From Qipengyuania sp. ABI-127-1 (GTDB taxonomy: Bacteria; Pseudomonadota; Alphaproteobacteria; Sphingomonadales; Sphingomonadaceae): 64,000 bases of DNA. Location of the stretch: NCBI GenBank assembly GCA_022953095.1, contig JALJCR010000001.1:310001-374000 (forward strand). Direction: 5' to 3'. Positions 47,642 to 56,972 of the stretch are shown piece after piece. The notes beneath the pieces were generated by a model that was not told the DNA's origin, did not search any database, and worked only from the letters and a program-made list of their open reading frames with translations. How positions within the stretch are numbered: the first letter of the stretch is position 1; every line of letters begins with the position of its first letter. The translations under genes were made by a program, and so were the position numbers.

Positions 47642-48574
47642 ATGCGCTTGCGCCACATTGAAGTTTTTCATGCCGTCTACGAGCACGGTTCGATCAGTAG
47701 CGCCGCACGCATGCTGAATGTTTCCCAGCCTTCGGTCAGCAAGGTGCTGCGGCATGCGGAGGATCAGCTTGGATACGAACTTTTCTACCGCACGAAGGGC
47801 AGGCTTGTCGCGACCCAGCAGGCGCATGAGCTGTTCGCCGAAGTGGCCGAAGTCTATACCAGCCTCAGCAAGCTGACGCGTACCGCGCACAATATCGGCG
47901 CCCGAAAGGGAGGGCATTTGCGCATCGCGGTATTGCCGGCGATAGGCTTGGCGGTGGCTCCGCGCGCGATTGCCCGGCTATGCGCGAAAGATGACGATGT
48001 ATCTTCCGAAATCACCACTCTGCACAGCCGCGAAATGGATCGATGCCTGCATGAGCGCGCATGCGATGTCGCCGTCGGTTTTCGTCTTGCCCACCATCCC
48101 GGAATCAAGCAGGTCGAGCTGGGGAGGCCGCGGCTCGTTCTGGTAACCCCATACGAAGCCTTCGGCTCGGCGGACCGCCCCGTGCCGATCGAAGCCTTAC
48201 ATGAAATCAACTTCGTCGGCGTCCGCGACAGTGGGCCGCTGGCGGATGCCTTCGTGAACGAACTCAACCGATACGAAATCGCGCCGCGCGAGGTTGTCAC
48301 CTCGCATACCTATTATGCCGCTCTCGCGCTTGTGAGGGAGGGTATGGGCAGCGCTGTGACGGATGAATACACCGCTGCGGCTTTGGCCACGCCGGATCTC
48401 TCCTATTATCGCCTGGAGCCCAATGTGCAGGCCCCCATATACGCTACGACCCTCGAAAACACTCCCAACGCCAACCTCGTGGGCCGCTTTATCGAAAGCC
48501 TGCGCGCGGCACTGGCAGAGCTATCCGAGCCGAATGCGCTGGATCGGGGGCAACACCATAACGCGGGGCTATGA
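47642..48574 (+). CDS. LysR family transcriptional regulator
   Basis: A 310-residue regulator. The N-terminal helix-turn-helix is MRLRHIEVFHAVYEHGSISSAARMLNVSQPSVSKVLRHAEDQLGYELFYRT (positions 1-52), followed by a ligand-binding domain of two alpha/beta lobes with VAVGFRLAHHPGIKQVELG. The ATG at 47642 has a GGGGAG site. It is divergent from the TonB receptor gene and upstream in the same direction as the serine hydrolase. It probably controls the whole island in response to a D-amino-acid or N-acyl derivative. Confidence 0.92.
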   Translation: MRLRHIEVFHAVYEHGSISSAARMLNVSQPSVSKVLRHAEDQLGYELFYRTKGRLVATQQAHELFAEVAEVYTSLSKLTRTAHNIGARKGGHLRIAVLPAIGLAVAPRAIARLCAKDDDVSSEITTLHSREMDRCLHERACDVAVGFRLAHHPGIKQVELGRPRLVLVTPYEAFGSADRPVPIEALHEINFVGVRDSGPLADAFVNELNRYEIAPREVVTSHTYYAALALVREGMGSAVTDEYTAAALATPDLSYYRLEPNVQAPIYATTLENTPNANLVGRFIESLRAALAELSEPNALDRGQHHNAGL

Positions 48575-48661
48575 CGCGAGTGACGAGTTGACATTGCCTC
48601 GAGGTTTCAACGCCTGCACTCCTTGCGCTCACCACCACGGTATGTTCGGGGATGAGGCAAC

Positions 48662-50056
48662 GTGACAGCGGCGATCCGGAAACAGTCAGCACACAAGATC
48701 GCTGTAGTTGCGACAGCCGCTCTGGCCATGTTTGCGCCCCTTGCTTCGGCCCACTCGTCACGCGCTGAAATTCGGGCGGCGATTACCGAGCCCGGCCATG
48801 TTCCGGCGCCTGGTTGCGTCGTCGGCACGTTCGAGCGGGGATCGCCGACCCTGCTCGTGGCGCAGGGATATGCCGATCTGGCCGCGCGAAGGGCGTTGGA
48901 TGGTGACAGCCTCTTTTACGCCGCTTCGATTTCCAAGCAGTTCACGGCTCTGGCGGCGGCAACGCTGATCGCGAAAGGGGATCTTTCGCTGAACGACGAT
49001 GTCCGCACATACCTGCCCGAACTGCCGGTATACGATGCTCCGGTGACGGTCGGGATGTTGATGCATCACACTTCGGGCATTCGCGATTCGCTGGGTCTGC
49101 TGCGCATGGCGGGCTTGAGCGACGTCGGGAAGGCGGCCAAGGGTGATGCGCTCGATCTCCTGTTCCGGCAACGCGATACGCAGTTCATCCCGGGCACGCG
49201 GTACCGCTACTCCAATGGCGGCTATTTGCTGCTGGCCGAGATTGTCGAGCGGGTCTCGGGCCAGGCCTTCGCGGATTATGCAAGGCATGCGATCTTCGCT
49301 CCGCTCGGCATGCGGTCGAGCTTCTTCCTCGACGATGAAAGCCCTCGCGCAGGCAGTTACGCGCATGGGTACGTGCCGGAAGACGGCGCCTTTGCCGTTC
49401 GCGACAGCTTTCCTCGTTTCAGCGGCTCGGGCGGGCTGATGTTGTCCATGAACGATCTGGCCCGCTACGAATACGATATCGCGCGCGGTCACCGGGTCTG
49501 GACCCGCGAAGTGGCGCAGATCATGTTTGCGCCGGGCCGGTATTCGGATGGTTCGCTCATCGATGACGGGGCGGGCCTATCCTATGGCGGCGGCCTGCAT
49601 CTCGGCGAGAGAGATGGCCAGCAAGTGGTCGTCCATACCGGGTCTGCGCAAGCCTTCCGGCATGCCTATATGCGCCTGCCCGGACAAAAACGCGCCTTCG
49701 CTGTCTTGTGCAACCGGGGGGACTGGAAGGCGACCGACAGGCTCAAGGCTGTAATGGCCGCCAGCGGGGTCCACTATCCCGGTATGCCGCGAACCCGGCC
49801 CGAAGGTCTGTTTCATTCAGCTGAATTGAACGCGAACTACCGCCTTGCTCCGGTCCACAATGGCCTCCGGGTGGAGGTGACGTCTCCTTTCGTCGAGGCG
49901 CCCGTCATCCAGTTTTACGCTGCCGATGACGATGGACGGTTCCACCACAAGACCATGACCATCGCCCCGACCGACGATCCCGACCGTATCTGGGTGAAGC
50001 GGGGCACGACTGCCGAACTCACCCTTGTCCGCATCGCAGAAAGTACCGACAAATGA
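48662..50056 (+). CDS. secreted serine hydrolase, D-aminopeptidase/beta-lactamase type
   Basis: A 464-residue exported enzyme from a GTG start. After a signal peptide (to ASA, residue ~30) comes the penicillin-binding-type domain: S-x-x-K in AASISKQFT, Y-x-N in YRYSNGGYLLL, and a third motif (HTGSAQAF) at about residue 325. A C-terminal beta-rich extension from about residue 380 has the feel of the lipocalin-like domains of D-aminopeptidases. It likely cleaves short D-amino-acid peptides or esters in the periplasm. Its stop overlaps the next start (ATGA). Confidence 0.85.
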   Translation: MTAAIRKQSAHKIAVVATAALAMFAPLASAHSSRAEIRAAITEPGHVPAPGCVVGTFERGSPTLLVAQGYADLAARRALDGDSLFYAASISKQFTALAAATLIAKGDLSLNDDVRTYLPELPVYDAPVTVGMLMHHTSGIRDSLGLLRMAGLSDVGKAAKGDALDLLFRQRDTQFIPGTRYRYSNGGYLLLAEIVERVSGQAFADYARHAIFAPLGMRSSFFLDDESPRAGSYAHGYVPEDGAFAVRDSFPRFSGSGGLMLSMNDLARYEYDIARGHRVWTREVAQIMFAPGRYSDGSLIDDGAGLSYGGGLHLGERDGQQVVVHTGSAQAFRHAYMRLPGQKRAFAVLCNRGDWKATDRLKAVMAASGVHYPGMPRTRPEGLFHSAELNANYRLAPVHNGLRVEVTSPFVEAPVIQFYAADDDGRFHHKTMTIAPTDDPDRIWVKRGTTAELTLVRIAESTDK

Positions 50057-51654
50057 GCGTGGTAAGATCGATCTCGACAGCCCTTGCCCTTCTCGCGGCG
50101 ACGAGTCTGACGGGCTGCGCCACTTCCCGGACCGCGCAGCCCGGGACGACGATTCTGGCCGGCGGTACGATCTACGATGGAAGTTCGGAAACGCCGTTCG
50201 TCGGCGACGTGGTCATCGCCGGGGACGAAATCGTCTATGTCGGCCCCGGCCGCGATGCGCCTGCCAATGCGCGCATCATCGACGCCAGCGGAATGATCGT
50301 CGCCCCGGGCTTCATCGATCCGCACACTCATGCTCAGCGTTTCCTCGACGCCAGCGATAGCGAGGGCCGATTGAACCTGCCCTGGCTCATGCAGGGCGTG
50401 ACCACGATTTTCTCCGGGGTCGACGGCAGCGGTACGCCGGAGGTCGGAGCCTTTCTCGATGAAGTGGAAACGCGGGGGTTCGGGACCAATGTCGCGACCT
50501 ATGTGGGTTTCGGCCCCGTGCGCCGCGCCGTCCTGGGCGAATCCGGCCGCGCTCCCGACGAGGGGGAATTGCGCGAAATGAAATCGCTCGTGGCCAAGGG
50601 CATGTGCGAGGGCGCGCTCGGCCTGTCGACCGGCCTGTACTACGTTCCGCAGAGCTTCGCGGATACCGACGAGGTCATCGCGCTGGCGCGCGAGGCAGCG
50701 ATACGCGGCGGCATCTACGACACACACCAGCGCGATGAAGCGACCTATACAATCGGCGTCGAGCAATCGGTGCAGGAGGTGCTGGCCATCGGCCGTGAGG
50801 CCGGGCTCCCGGTCCACATCGCCCATATCAAGGTTCTGGGTGTCGACGCCCACGGCACATCGGGTGCAATCATCGAGGCGATCAACCGCGCGCGCGGCGT
50901 TGGGCAGGACGTCACCGCCGATCAATATCCTTGGGAAGCCTCGGGCACCAGCCTGCAGGCCGCGCTGCTCCCGCCGTGGTCGCAGGACGGCGGGCGCGAG
51001 GCGCTGCTGGAACGGCTGGAGGACCCCGCCCAGCGTGGCCGGATCGAAGCCGAAATGGCCGAAAACATGCGTCGGCGTGGCGGTGCCCATTCGTTGCTGC
51101 TGGTCGCACCGGGGCATGAATGGACCAGCATGCGGCTCGATGCCATCGCTGCAAAGTGGAGTGTCGATCCGATCGCGGCGGCGATCCGGATCATCCAGGA
51201 TGGCGACAGAAGTGGCAAGCTCGTGTCGTTCAACATGGCTGAAAGCGACATCGTCGCATTCATGCGCCAGCCTTGGGTCGTCACGAGCTCCGACGGTTCG
51301 GAAGGCCATCCGCGTATGTACGCTACCTTCCCGCAGAAATACCGCCAGTATGTCCAGCAAGCGGCGGCCGTCGATCTGGCGACCTTTATCAACAGCAGCA
51401 CCGGCCGCACCGCGGACAGGTTCGGGCTGAGCGATCGCGGGCATCTCAGGCCGGGATACAAGGCGGATATCGTGATGTTCGACCCGGATCGTTACCGTCC
51501 GGTCGCGACTTATCTCCGACCGCGCGAGCTGGCGGAAGGCGTACTGACCCTGGTCGTGAACGGCAAAGTCGTCATCGCCGATGGCAAGCCCACCGGTGTC
51601 GCTGCGGGGCGCGCGCTACGCCATCGCCCGCCGCCCGAAACCTGTCGGGCCTGA
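50053..51654 (+). CDS. N-acyl-D-amino-acid deacylase, lipoprotein
   Basis: A 533-residue amidohydrolase of the D-aminoacylase family. The lipobox LTGC-A (Cys22) predicts anchoring in the envelope, unlike cytosolic homologues. Zinc-ligand motifs are GFIDPHTHAQ near residue 90, the Cys in KGMCEGALGLSTGLYY, the DTHQRDE and VHIAHIK histidines and the Asp in TSSDGSEGHPR. It hydrolyses N-acyl-D-amino acids to D-amino acid and an acid. The start overlaps the serine hydrolase stop. C-terminal end HLRPGYKADIVMFDPDR is the usual composite-domain signature. Confidence 0.92.
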   Translation: MSVVRSISTALALLAATSLTGCATSRTAQPGTTILAGGTIYDGSSETPFVGDVVIAGDEIVYVGPGRDAPANARIIDASGMIVAPGFIDPHTHAQRFLDASDSEGRLNLPWLMQGVTTIFSGVDGSGTPEVGAFLDEVETRGFGTNVATYVGFGPVRRAVLGESGRAPDEGELREMKSLVAKGMCEGALGLSTGLYYVPQSFADTDEVIALAREAAIRGGIYDTHQRDEATYTIGVEQSVQEVLAIGREAGLPVHIAHIKVLGVDAHGTSGAIIEAINRARGVGQDVTADQYPWEASGTSLQAALLPPWSQDGGREALLERLEDPAQRGRIEAEMAENMRRRGGAHSLLLVAPGHEWTSMRLDAIAAKWSVDPIAAAIRIIQDGDRSGKLVSFNMAESDIVAFMRQPWVVTSSDGSEGHPRMYATFPQKYRQYVQQAAAVDLATFINSSTGRTADRFGLSDRGHLRPGYKADIVMFDPDRYRPVATYLRPRELAEGVLTLVVNGKVVIADGKPTGVAAGRALRHRPPPETCRA

Positions 51655-51736
51655 GACGGACCACCTGCACACAACGATTGGTGACCGGATAAGCGGCGCG
51701 GGCTGCGGGCCTGCCGAATCGAATAGGGGGAACCCG

Positions 51737-53041
51737 ATGAAACAATTGCAGTCGGAGTCCGAAGATATGTGCGCGTTTCCGGCGGAATCAGCCGGGCAGG
51801 ATGCCGACATTGTGGTGCTGGGCGCTGGCGTGGTCGGCGTAACGACAGCTTATTCTCTTGCTCGGCGCGGCTATTCGGTCATCTTGCTCGATCGCGCGGA
51901 CGGCCCGGCCCAGGGAAGTTCCTTCGCCAATGGTGCTCAGCTCAGCTACGCCTATACCGATGCCTTGGCGCAGCCTGCCCTGCTGGCCGGGATCCCGGCT
52001 ATCCTGGCGGGTCTCAACCCCGCTTTTCGCCTGCGGTTCACACCCGATCCGGATTTTCTGCGCTGGGGCCTCTCATTCCTGCGCAATTGTACGAAAACGC
52101 GGTTTGCCGCGAATACCCGCGCCGCGCTCGTCCTCGGCTTCGAATCTCGGCTGGCCATGGCTGGCCTTCGTGACCGCCATCCCTTCGATTTCGGGCATGC
52201 GAGGCCCGGCAAGATGCACATCTTCCGCGATCATGCCAGCTTGCAGAATGCCCGGGACACGGTCGCGATCAAGCAAGTTGCCAACGTCTCGCAGGAACTG
52301 CTGACCCCGGCAAAGGCGATCGGGATAGAGCCCGCCCTGAGCGAAATCGGAAGCTTCGTCGGCGCGCTGTGGACCCCGTCGGAAGAGATCGGCGATCCAC
52401 ATCGCTTTTGTCACGGCCTGCTCGCCATTCTTACGCGGCAATTCGCGGTCAGGACGAAATTCGGTTTTACCATTGCCGGAGTGGACGAGCACAAGAACCG
52501 GATAGTCGTGCGTAGTAGCGATGGCATGACTGTGTCGGCGCGCAATGCCGTCGTTTGTCTGGGGGCCGACGCCCCGGGGGTTCTGGGCAAGATGGGCATC
52601 CGCGCGCCTATTCTCCCGATGAAGGGATACAGCTTCACCGCGCCTCCCGGTGCCAACGCGCCCAAAGTCAGCATCACCGATTCGGCGCGAAAGATCGTCT
52701 TCTGCCGCCTGTCGGATTCCATGCGTGTGGCGGGTCTGGCAGAGTTGAACAACGGTGATCCGCGCCCCGATCCGGCACGGCTGCAACTGCTCATCGACAA
52801 CGCCGAAGCCGCCATGCCCAAAGCGGCGGCATATCGCGAAACAAGCGCCGGCTGGGCGGGGCTGCGCCCGATGACCGCGAATTCCATTCCCATCATCAAA
52901 CGCGCGCGCGAGCGAGTCTTTCTGAACGTCGGGCACGGGATGCTGGGATGGACTTTCGCTGCCGGCGCCGCCGAACGCGTGGCCAAGCTGATCGAGGCCG
53001 AGGTCGGCAATCCCATGAACGACAGGAGTTGTATTGAATGA
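51737..53041 (+). CDS. dadA: FAD-dependent D-amino-acid dehydrogenase
   Basis: A 434-residue flavoprotein of the DadA/DAO family that converts D-amino acids to imino acids and passes electrons to the quinone pool. The FAD-binding GAGVVG is at residues 29-34, and the C-terminal signature GWAGLRPMTANSIPII with NVGHGMLGWTFAAGAA is typical of DadA. The ATG at 51737 has AGGGGGA upstream; the frame is open earlier but overlaps the deacylase. Its stop overlaps the ridA start. Confidence 0.9.
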   Translation: MKQLQSESEDMCAFPAESAGQDADIVVLGAGVVGVTTAYSLARRGYSVILLDRADGPAQGSSFANGAQLSYAYTDALAQPALLAGIPAILAGLNPAFRLRFTPDPDFLRWGLSFLRNCTKTRFAANTRAALVLGFESRLAMAGLRDRHPFDFGHARPGKMHIFRDHASLQNARDTVAIKQVANVSQELLTPAKAIGIEPALSEIGSFVGALWTPSEEIGDPHRFCHGLLAILTRQFAVRTKFGFTIAGVDEHKNRIVVRSSDGMTVSARNAVVCLGADAPGVLGKMGIRAPILPMKGYSFTAPPGANAPKVSITDSARKIVFCRLSDSMRVAGLAELNNGDPRPDPARLQLLIDNAEAAMPKAAAYRETSAGWAGLRPMTANSIPIIKRARERVFLNVGHGMLGWTFAAGAAERVAKLIEAEVGNPMNDRSCIE

Positions 53042-53424
53042 GCAAATCACCTGCCCCGCCTCTCAGCCGGTATCGCTGTGCTGGCGACCTCGTCTTCACG
53101 TCGGGGCAGCTCCCTCGCCTGGCGGATGGCTCGATCGTAGCGGGAGGCATTGAAGAACAGGCGCGACAGGCGTTGACCAATCTGGAAGCCGCTCTGGCGC
53201 AGGCTGGGGCGCGGCTCGATCAGGTGGTGAAAGTGACCGCATGGTTGACCGATGCCTCCCTCATGCCCGGTTTCAACACAGTCTATCGCGAGTTCTTCGC
53301 CGAACCCTATCCCGCCCGATCAACTGTGATTTCCGGGCTGGTAGCCGGCGATGTCGAGATCGAAGCCGTTGCGTGTCTGACACAGGGCATCGATACCGGA
53401 GGGGCGGGCAAGAATGCGGACTGA
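53038..53424 (+). CDS. ridA: RidA family reactive-imine deaminase
   Basis: A 128-residue protein with the RidA core: GDLVFTSGQLPRLADG at the N-terminus, QALTNLEAALAQAGARLDQVVKVTAWL in the middle, and the active-site Arg in PARSTVISGL, about residue 99. RidA hydrolyses the imine/enamine products of amino-acid oxidation before they do damage. It overlaps dadA by four bases, so the enzyme that makes the imine and the one that clears it are made together. Confidence 0.92.
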   Translation: MSKSPAPPLSRYRCAGDLVFTSGQLPRLADGSIVAGGIEEQARQALTNLEAALAQAGARLDQVVKVTAWLTDASLMPGFNTVYREFFAEPYPARSTVISGLVAGDVEIEAVACLTQGIDTGGAGKNAD

Positions 53425-53450
53425 TCGGGCACGAGGCGACTTCCGGCAGG

Positions 53451-53469
53451 CGCCCGCCACAGGTGGGCG
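53451..53469. terminator. hairpin after ridA
   Basis: CGCCCGCC (53451-53458) and GGTGGGCG (53462-53469) form an eight-bp stem with one G-T pair and a three-base loop, 27 bases after ridA. No T-run follows; it may attenuate or process the transcript before the symporter gene. Confidence 0.4.
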
Positions 53470-53588
53470 ACCGACTCGCTTTGGGCACTCTAAGTCTATG
53501 ATCGGCATGGGTATTCTGAGCCATTCGGCTCGGCTTTTTCCTGCCTGATCGCACCGCCCCGACCGCATTAAGAGGAATACGACAAACG

Positions 53589-54827
53589 ATGCTACGTGCC
53601 TGGTTCGCTTCTGCCCTGTGGAAACGCGTTTTGTTCGCGATGATTTGCGGCGTGATCGTCGGCAGCGTACTGGGAGAGAATGCCGTAGCGCTCAAGTGGA
53701 TCGGCGATCTCTTCATTCGCGCGATCAAGATGCTGGTGATCCCGCTCATCTTCTTCTCGCTCGTTTCCGGCATGACGGCAGTGGGCGATATCGGCCGCCT
53801 GGGCAGTGTGGGCGGCAGGGCATTGCTCGTCTTCATGTCCACCGCGCTGATTGCGGTGACATTGGGGATGGGCCTGGCGATGGTGTTTCAGCCGGGGGTC
53901 GGGCTTTCGATCACCCTGCCCGTCGACACTGCCATACCTCCCGCGCCCGACCAGTCGCTGATCGAGATGATAACCGCGCTGGTGCCCGACAACCCGGTGA
54001 TGGCGATGGCCCAGGGTGCGGTATTGCCGGTGATTATCTTCTCGGTCCTGCTTGGCATGGCGATCCTCGCATCGGGCGAAGAGGGGGCACCGATCGCCAG
54101 GGCGATGAATGCGGGTTCCGTGGTGATGCAGAAGATGACCATCTTCGTGATGGAACTCGCCCCGTTCGGCGTTTTCGCCCTGATCGCGTGGGTCAGCGGC
54201 ACATTCGGCTTCGAAGCCCTGATCCCGCTGAGCAAACTCGTGGCACTCAATTATGCCGGCTGCGCGATCATTCTGGCGATCGTCTATCCGCTGATCCTGC
54301 GGCTGATCGCACGCTTGCCGGTGGTGGATTTCTACCGCGGTATCATCGATGCGCAGGCGGTGGCGTTTTCCACGGCCTCGTCCAATGCGGCCTTGCCGGT
54401 GACCTTGCGGTGCGTGGAGAGAAACCTCGGCGTCTCGCATGCGGTTGCCAGCTTCACGGTGGCACTGGGCGCCACCATCAACATGAACGGCACCGCCATG
54501 TATCTCGGCGTCATCGCCCTGTTCGGCGCTCAGGCATATGGGATCGAACTGACCGCGATTTCCTATGCGCTCATTGCCCTCACCGCCACGCTCGGGGCGA
54601 TCGGCGCGGCCGGTGTTCCGGGATCGGGCCTGGTCATGATGAGCCTGGTGCTTTCGTCGATCGGCGTCCCGCTGGAAACGATCGCCTTCGTGGCCGGCAT
54701 CAATCACATTCTGGATATGGCCCGCACCATGACCAACGTGTCCGGCGATGCAGTGGTCGCGGTGGCTGTCGGTCGCATGTCCGGCGAAATCGACGTCGAA
54801 GAATATGTTTCGGCCGATGATATTTAA
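53589..54827 (+). CDS. dicarboxylate/amino acid:cation symporter (DAACS)
   Basis: A 412-residue GltP/DctA-type carrier with about eight helices and two re-entrant loops. Family motifs: first hairpin AFSTASSNAALPVTL (serine-rich loop), helix seven GATINMNGTAMYLG (the NMDGT site, with Asn in place of Asp), second hairpin GAAGVPGSGLVMM, and helix eight FVAGINHILDMARTMTNVSGD, which retains the Asp/Arg/Thr substrate residues. It probably brings in dicarboxylates or acidic amino acids with Na+ or H+. It is 164 bases from ridA with a hairpin between. Confidence 0.9.
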   Translation: MLRAWFASALWKRVLFAMICGVIVGSVLGENAVALKWIGDLFIRAIKMLVIPLIFFSLVSGMTAVGDIGRLGSVGGRALLVFMSTALIAVTLGMGLAMVFQPGVGLSITLPVDTAIPPAPDQSLIEMITALVPDNPVMAMAQGAVLPVIIFSVLLGMAILASGEEGAPIARAMNAGSVVMQKMTIFVMELAPFGVFALIAWVSGTFGFEALIPLSKLVALNYAGCAIILAIVYPLILRLIARLPVVDFYRGIIDAQAVAFSTASSNAALPVTLRCVERNLGVSHAVASFTVALGATINMNGTAMYLGVIALFGAQAYGIELTAISYALIALTATLGAIGAAGVPGSGLVMMSLVLSSIGVPLETIAFVAGINHILDMARTMTNVSGDAVVAVAVGRMSGEIDVEEYVSADDI

Positions 54828-54917
54828 CGCCCCTTTGCTCGCCGCAAGAGCATGCGTGTGTGCTCGTGTGGCCCGCACCGGGAAGTCCAATCCAAACCCA
54901 CCGATCTGGAGAAATTC

Positions 54918-56345
54918 ATGAAACCCTTCATGCTGATGACCGCGGCGGCCCTGAGCTTGTCCTGCGCTCCCGTGGCCGCGCAGTCGGCCTATGACCCAGC
55001 CATGGCAGTCGATGCGGAACTGGAGCGCACGTCGCGCGTCGCGCGCGATATCTGGGAAATTGCCGAGCTTGGCTATCTGGAGGAGAAATCCTCGGACATC
55101 CTGCAGTCCGAAATCGAGGCGGAAGGCTTCACGGTCGAAACGGGCGTGGCGGGCATACCCACCGCCTTCATTGCGGAATGGGGCGAAGGCGGTCCCGTGA
55201 TCGGCGTTCTGGCTGAATTCGATGCCCTTCCCGGTATAACCCAATCCGACAAGCCGATCCGCGATCCGATCGCCACGAAGCATGCCGGGCATGCTTGCGG
55301 CCATAATCTGTTCGGCGCCGGATCGCTGACCGCGGCAATCGTCTTGAAGCGCTGGCTCGAAGCCACGGGAACGCCGGGGCGTATCCGGCTCTATGGCACG
55401 CCCGCCGAAGAAGGCGGTTCGGGCAAGGTATACATGACCCGTGCGGGCCTGTTCGACGATGCCGATTTCGTGCTCGACTGGCATCCGAGCGACAGCAATT
55501 CGGCCCCGTCGCTCAGCAGCCTGGCAAACCGATCGGCCAAATTCCGCTTCCACGGCACCTCATCCCATGCCGCCTTCGCTCCCGAAAAAGGGCGTTCGGC
55601 TCTCGACGGTGTGGAAGGCATGAACATGATGGTGAACATGATCCGCGAACATACCAGCATGGATACGCGCATTCACTATGTCATCACGGAAGGCGGGGCC
55701 GCGCCAAACGTCGTGCCCGATTTTGCGGAGGTATTCTATTATGTCCGCCATTCCGACCCCGACGAGGTGCGCGCGCTCTGGCCACGGATCGAAGCCGCTG
55801 CACAAGGTGCGGCCATGGGAACGGGAACCAAGGTCGAATGGGAGATCATCCATGGCAACAATCCCACTCGGCCGGTGCCCGCGCTGCAGCGGAAGATGAG
55901 TTCGATCCTTCAGGAAATCGGGGGCATTTCCTATTCGCGGGAAGAGCAGGACTGGGCGCAAGCCATGCGTGAAAGCCTCGGCGAGAACGCCCCGCCCATC
56001 GCGGATGCGGGAAAAGTCGAACCCTACGCGACGTTGACGAGCTATGGTTCCACCGATGTCGGCGATGTTTCCAGTGCCGTACCTACGGTGAGTGTCCGCA
56101 CCGCGACATGGGTCCCCGGAACGAGCGCCCATAGCTGGCAGGCCGTGGCCGCGAGCGGCATGTCGATCGGTTTCAAAGGTGCGAATCATGCCGCCAAGGC
56201 CATGGTCCTGATGGGGGTGGAACTGTACTCCAATCCCGATTTGCGGGCGCAAGCGAAGACCGAATTCACCGAATTGTTGGGGCCTGACTATACCTATGAA
56301 TCGCTGCTTGGCGATCGGGAGCCGCCGCTCGACTACCGTAGGTGA
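54918..56345 (+). CDS. exported M20 family amidohydrolase, AbgB-like
   Basis: A 475-residue metal amidohydrolase. The ATG at 54918 has a GGAG site and gives a signal peptide (MKPFMLMTAAALSLSCAPVAAQ; a Cys at 16 could also make it a lipoprotein). Metal-site motifs match AbgB/IAA-amidohydrolase: HACGHNLFGAGS, the Glu pair in YGTPAEEGGSGKVYMTRAGL, the His in VLDWHPSD and the C-terminal His in GANHAAKAM. The HGTSSHAAFAPEKGRSA block is the dimerisation lid. It cleaves N-acyl or aminobenzoyl amino acids. It is 90 bases after the symporter and ends the island. Confidence 0.9.
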   Translation: MKPFMLMTAAALSLSCAPVAAQSAYDPAMAVDAELERTSRVARDIWEIAELGYLEEKSSDILQSEIEAEGFTVETGVAGIPTAFIAEWGEGGPVIGVLAEFDALPGITQSDKPIRDPIATKHAGHACGHNLFGAGSLTAAIVLKRWLEATGTPGRIRLYGTPAEEGGSGKVYMTRAGLFDDADFVLDWHPSDSNSAPSLSSLANRSAKFRFHGTSSHAAFAPEKGRSALDGVEGMNMMVNMIREHTSMDTRIHYVITEGGAAPNVVPDFAEVFYYVRHSDPDEVRALWPRIEAAAQGAAMGTGTKVEWEIIHGNNPTRPVPALQRKMSSILQEIGGISYSREEQDWAQAMRESLGENAPPIADAGKVEPYATLTSYGSTDVGDVSSAVPTVSVRTATWVPGTSAHSWQAVAASGMSIGFKGANHAAKAMVLMGVELYSNPDLRAQAKTEFTELLGPDYTYESLLGDREPPLDYRR

Positions 56346-56368
56346 CGGGGCTTACTGCTCACCAAAGC

Positions 56369-56403
56369 AGGGGTCTTCCCGCATGGATTGCGAGAGGACC
56401 CCT
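56369..56403 (+). terminator. hairpin terminator after the amidohydrolase
   Basis: AGGGGTC (56369-56375) and GACCCCT (56397-56403) form a seven-bp stem, with an inner CGCA/TGCG stem and a five-base loop. It lies 24 bases after the stop and is followed by GGCTAAAA, with no T-run. Probably closes the island transcript. Confidence 0.45.
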
Positions 56404-56478
56404 GGCTAAAATCGAGAAACGAACCGCCTCGGTGTGAGGGAACGCAGGGGACACCGAGCGGCGCCTAGGGCGGCGGAT

Positions 56479-56876
56479 CTATAACCGCATCCCCAGATCC
56501 ACGAACACCTGATGACGATCTGTTTTCACCTCAAACGAGGCTTCATCATCTTCGTCCAGTAAAAAAGAAGCGCTGCCGTAGCCGGTATGGACGTATCCGA
56601 GCTTGGCATACCTGGCCGAGGAAACACCGATCTCGGCGCCGGAACCGACGTGATAATCGGCGCGCTTCTCCGGGAAGGCCGCAATATCTCCAGGCTTCTC
56701 GTCACCCACCTTGTCCTCGTCGTCCTCCGGATTGAGTAGGACAGCTTCGCCCCCAGCCTGTTCCCATCCCAGCCGATCTTCGCGGCCGGATCCTCGTCTG
56801 AAACCCCGCCCGACAGACGGGACCTTGATCCCGCCCCCACGCTTGCGGCCTCTTGCCGAGCTGGACGATCCTCCAT
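56479..56876 (-). pseudogene. frameshifted remnant of an outer-membrane beta-barrel protein
   Basis: Two minus-strand frames together look like one protein. The upstream one (56876 to about 56740) reads SRLSGGVSDEDPAAKIGWDG; the downstream one (from about 56735 to 56479) reads ADYHVGSGAEIGVSSARYAK and ends TDRHQVFVDLGMRL. Alternating residues and the ending are those of a small OMP beta-barrel C-terminus. No signal peptide or intact start exists. A one-base shift near 56735-56745 joins them. It may instead be two unrelated frames. Confidence 0.35.
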
Positions 56877-56972
56877 ATTTCAGGCATCAGGAATCGCTTG
56901 GTTGCCTTTGGCTTCAGGTATGGCCGTCCACCCGAAGGTCGGGCGATCACGCGCGAAGCGAAGTGTGAGAGA

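Noticed and set aside
53592..55553. 653-codon minus-strand frame opposite the symporter and amidohydrolase
   Set aside because: It is the reverse of two well-supported genes; His/Arg/Gln-rich composition is typical of antisense frames in high-GC DNA.
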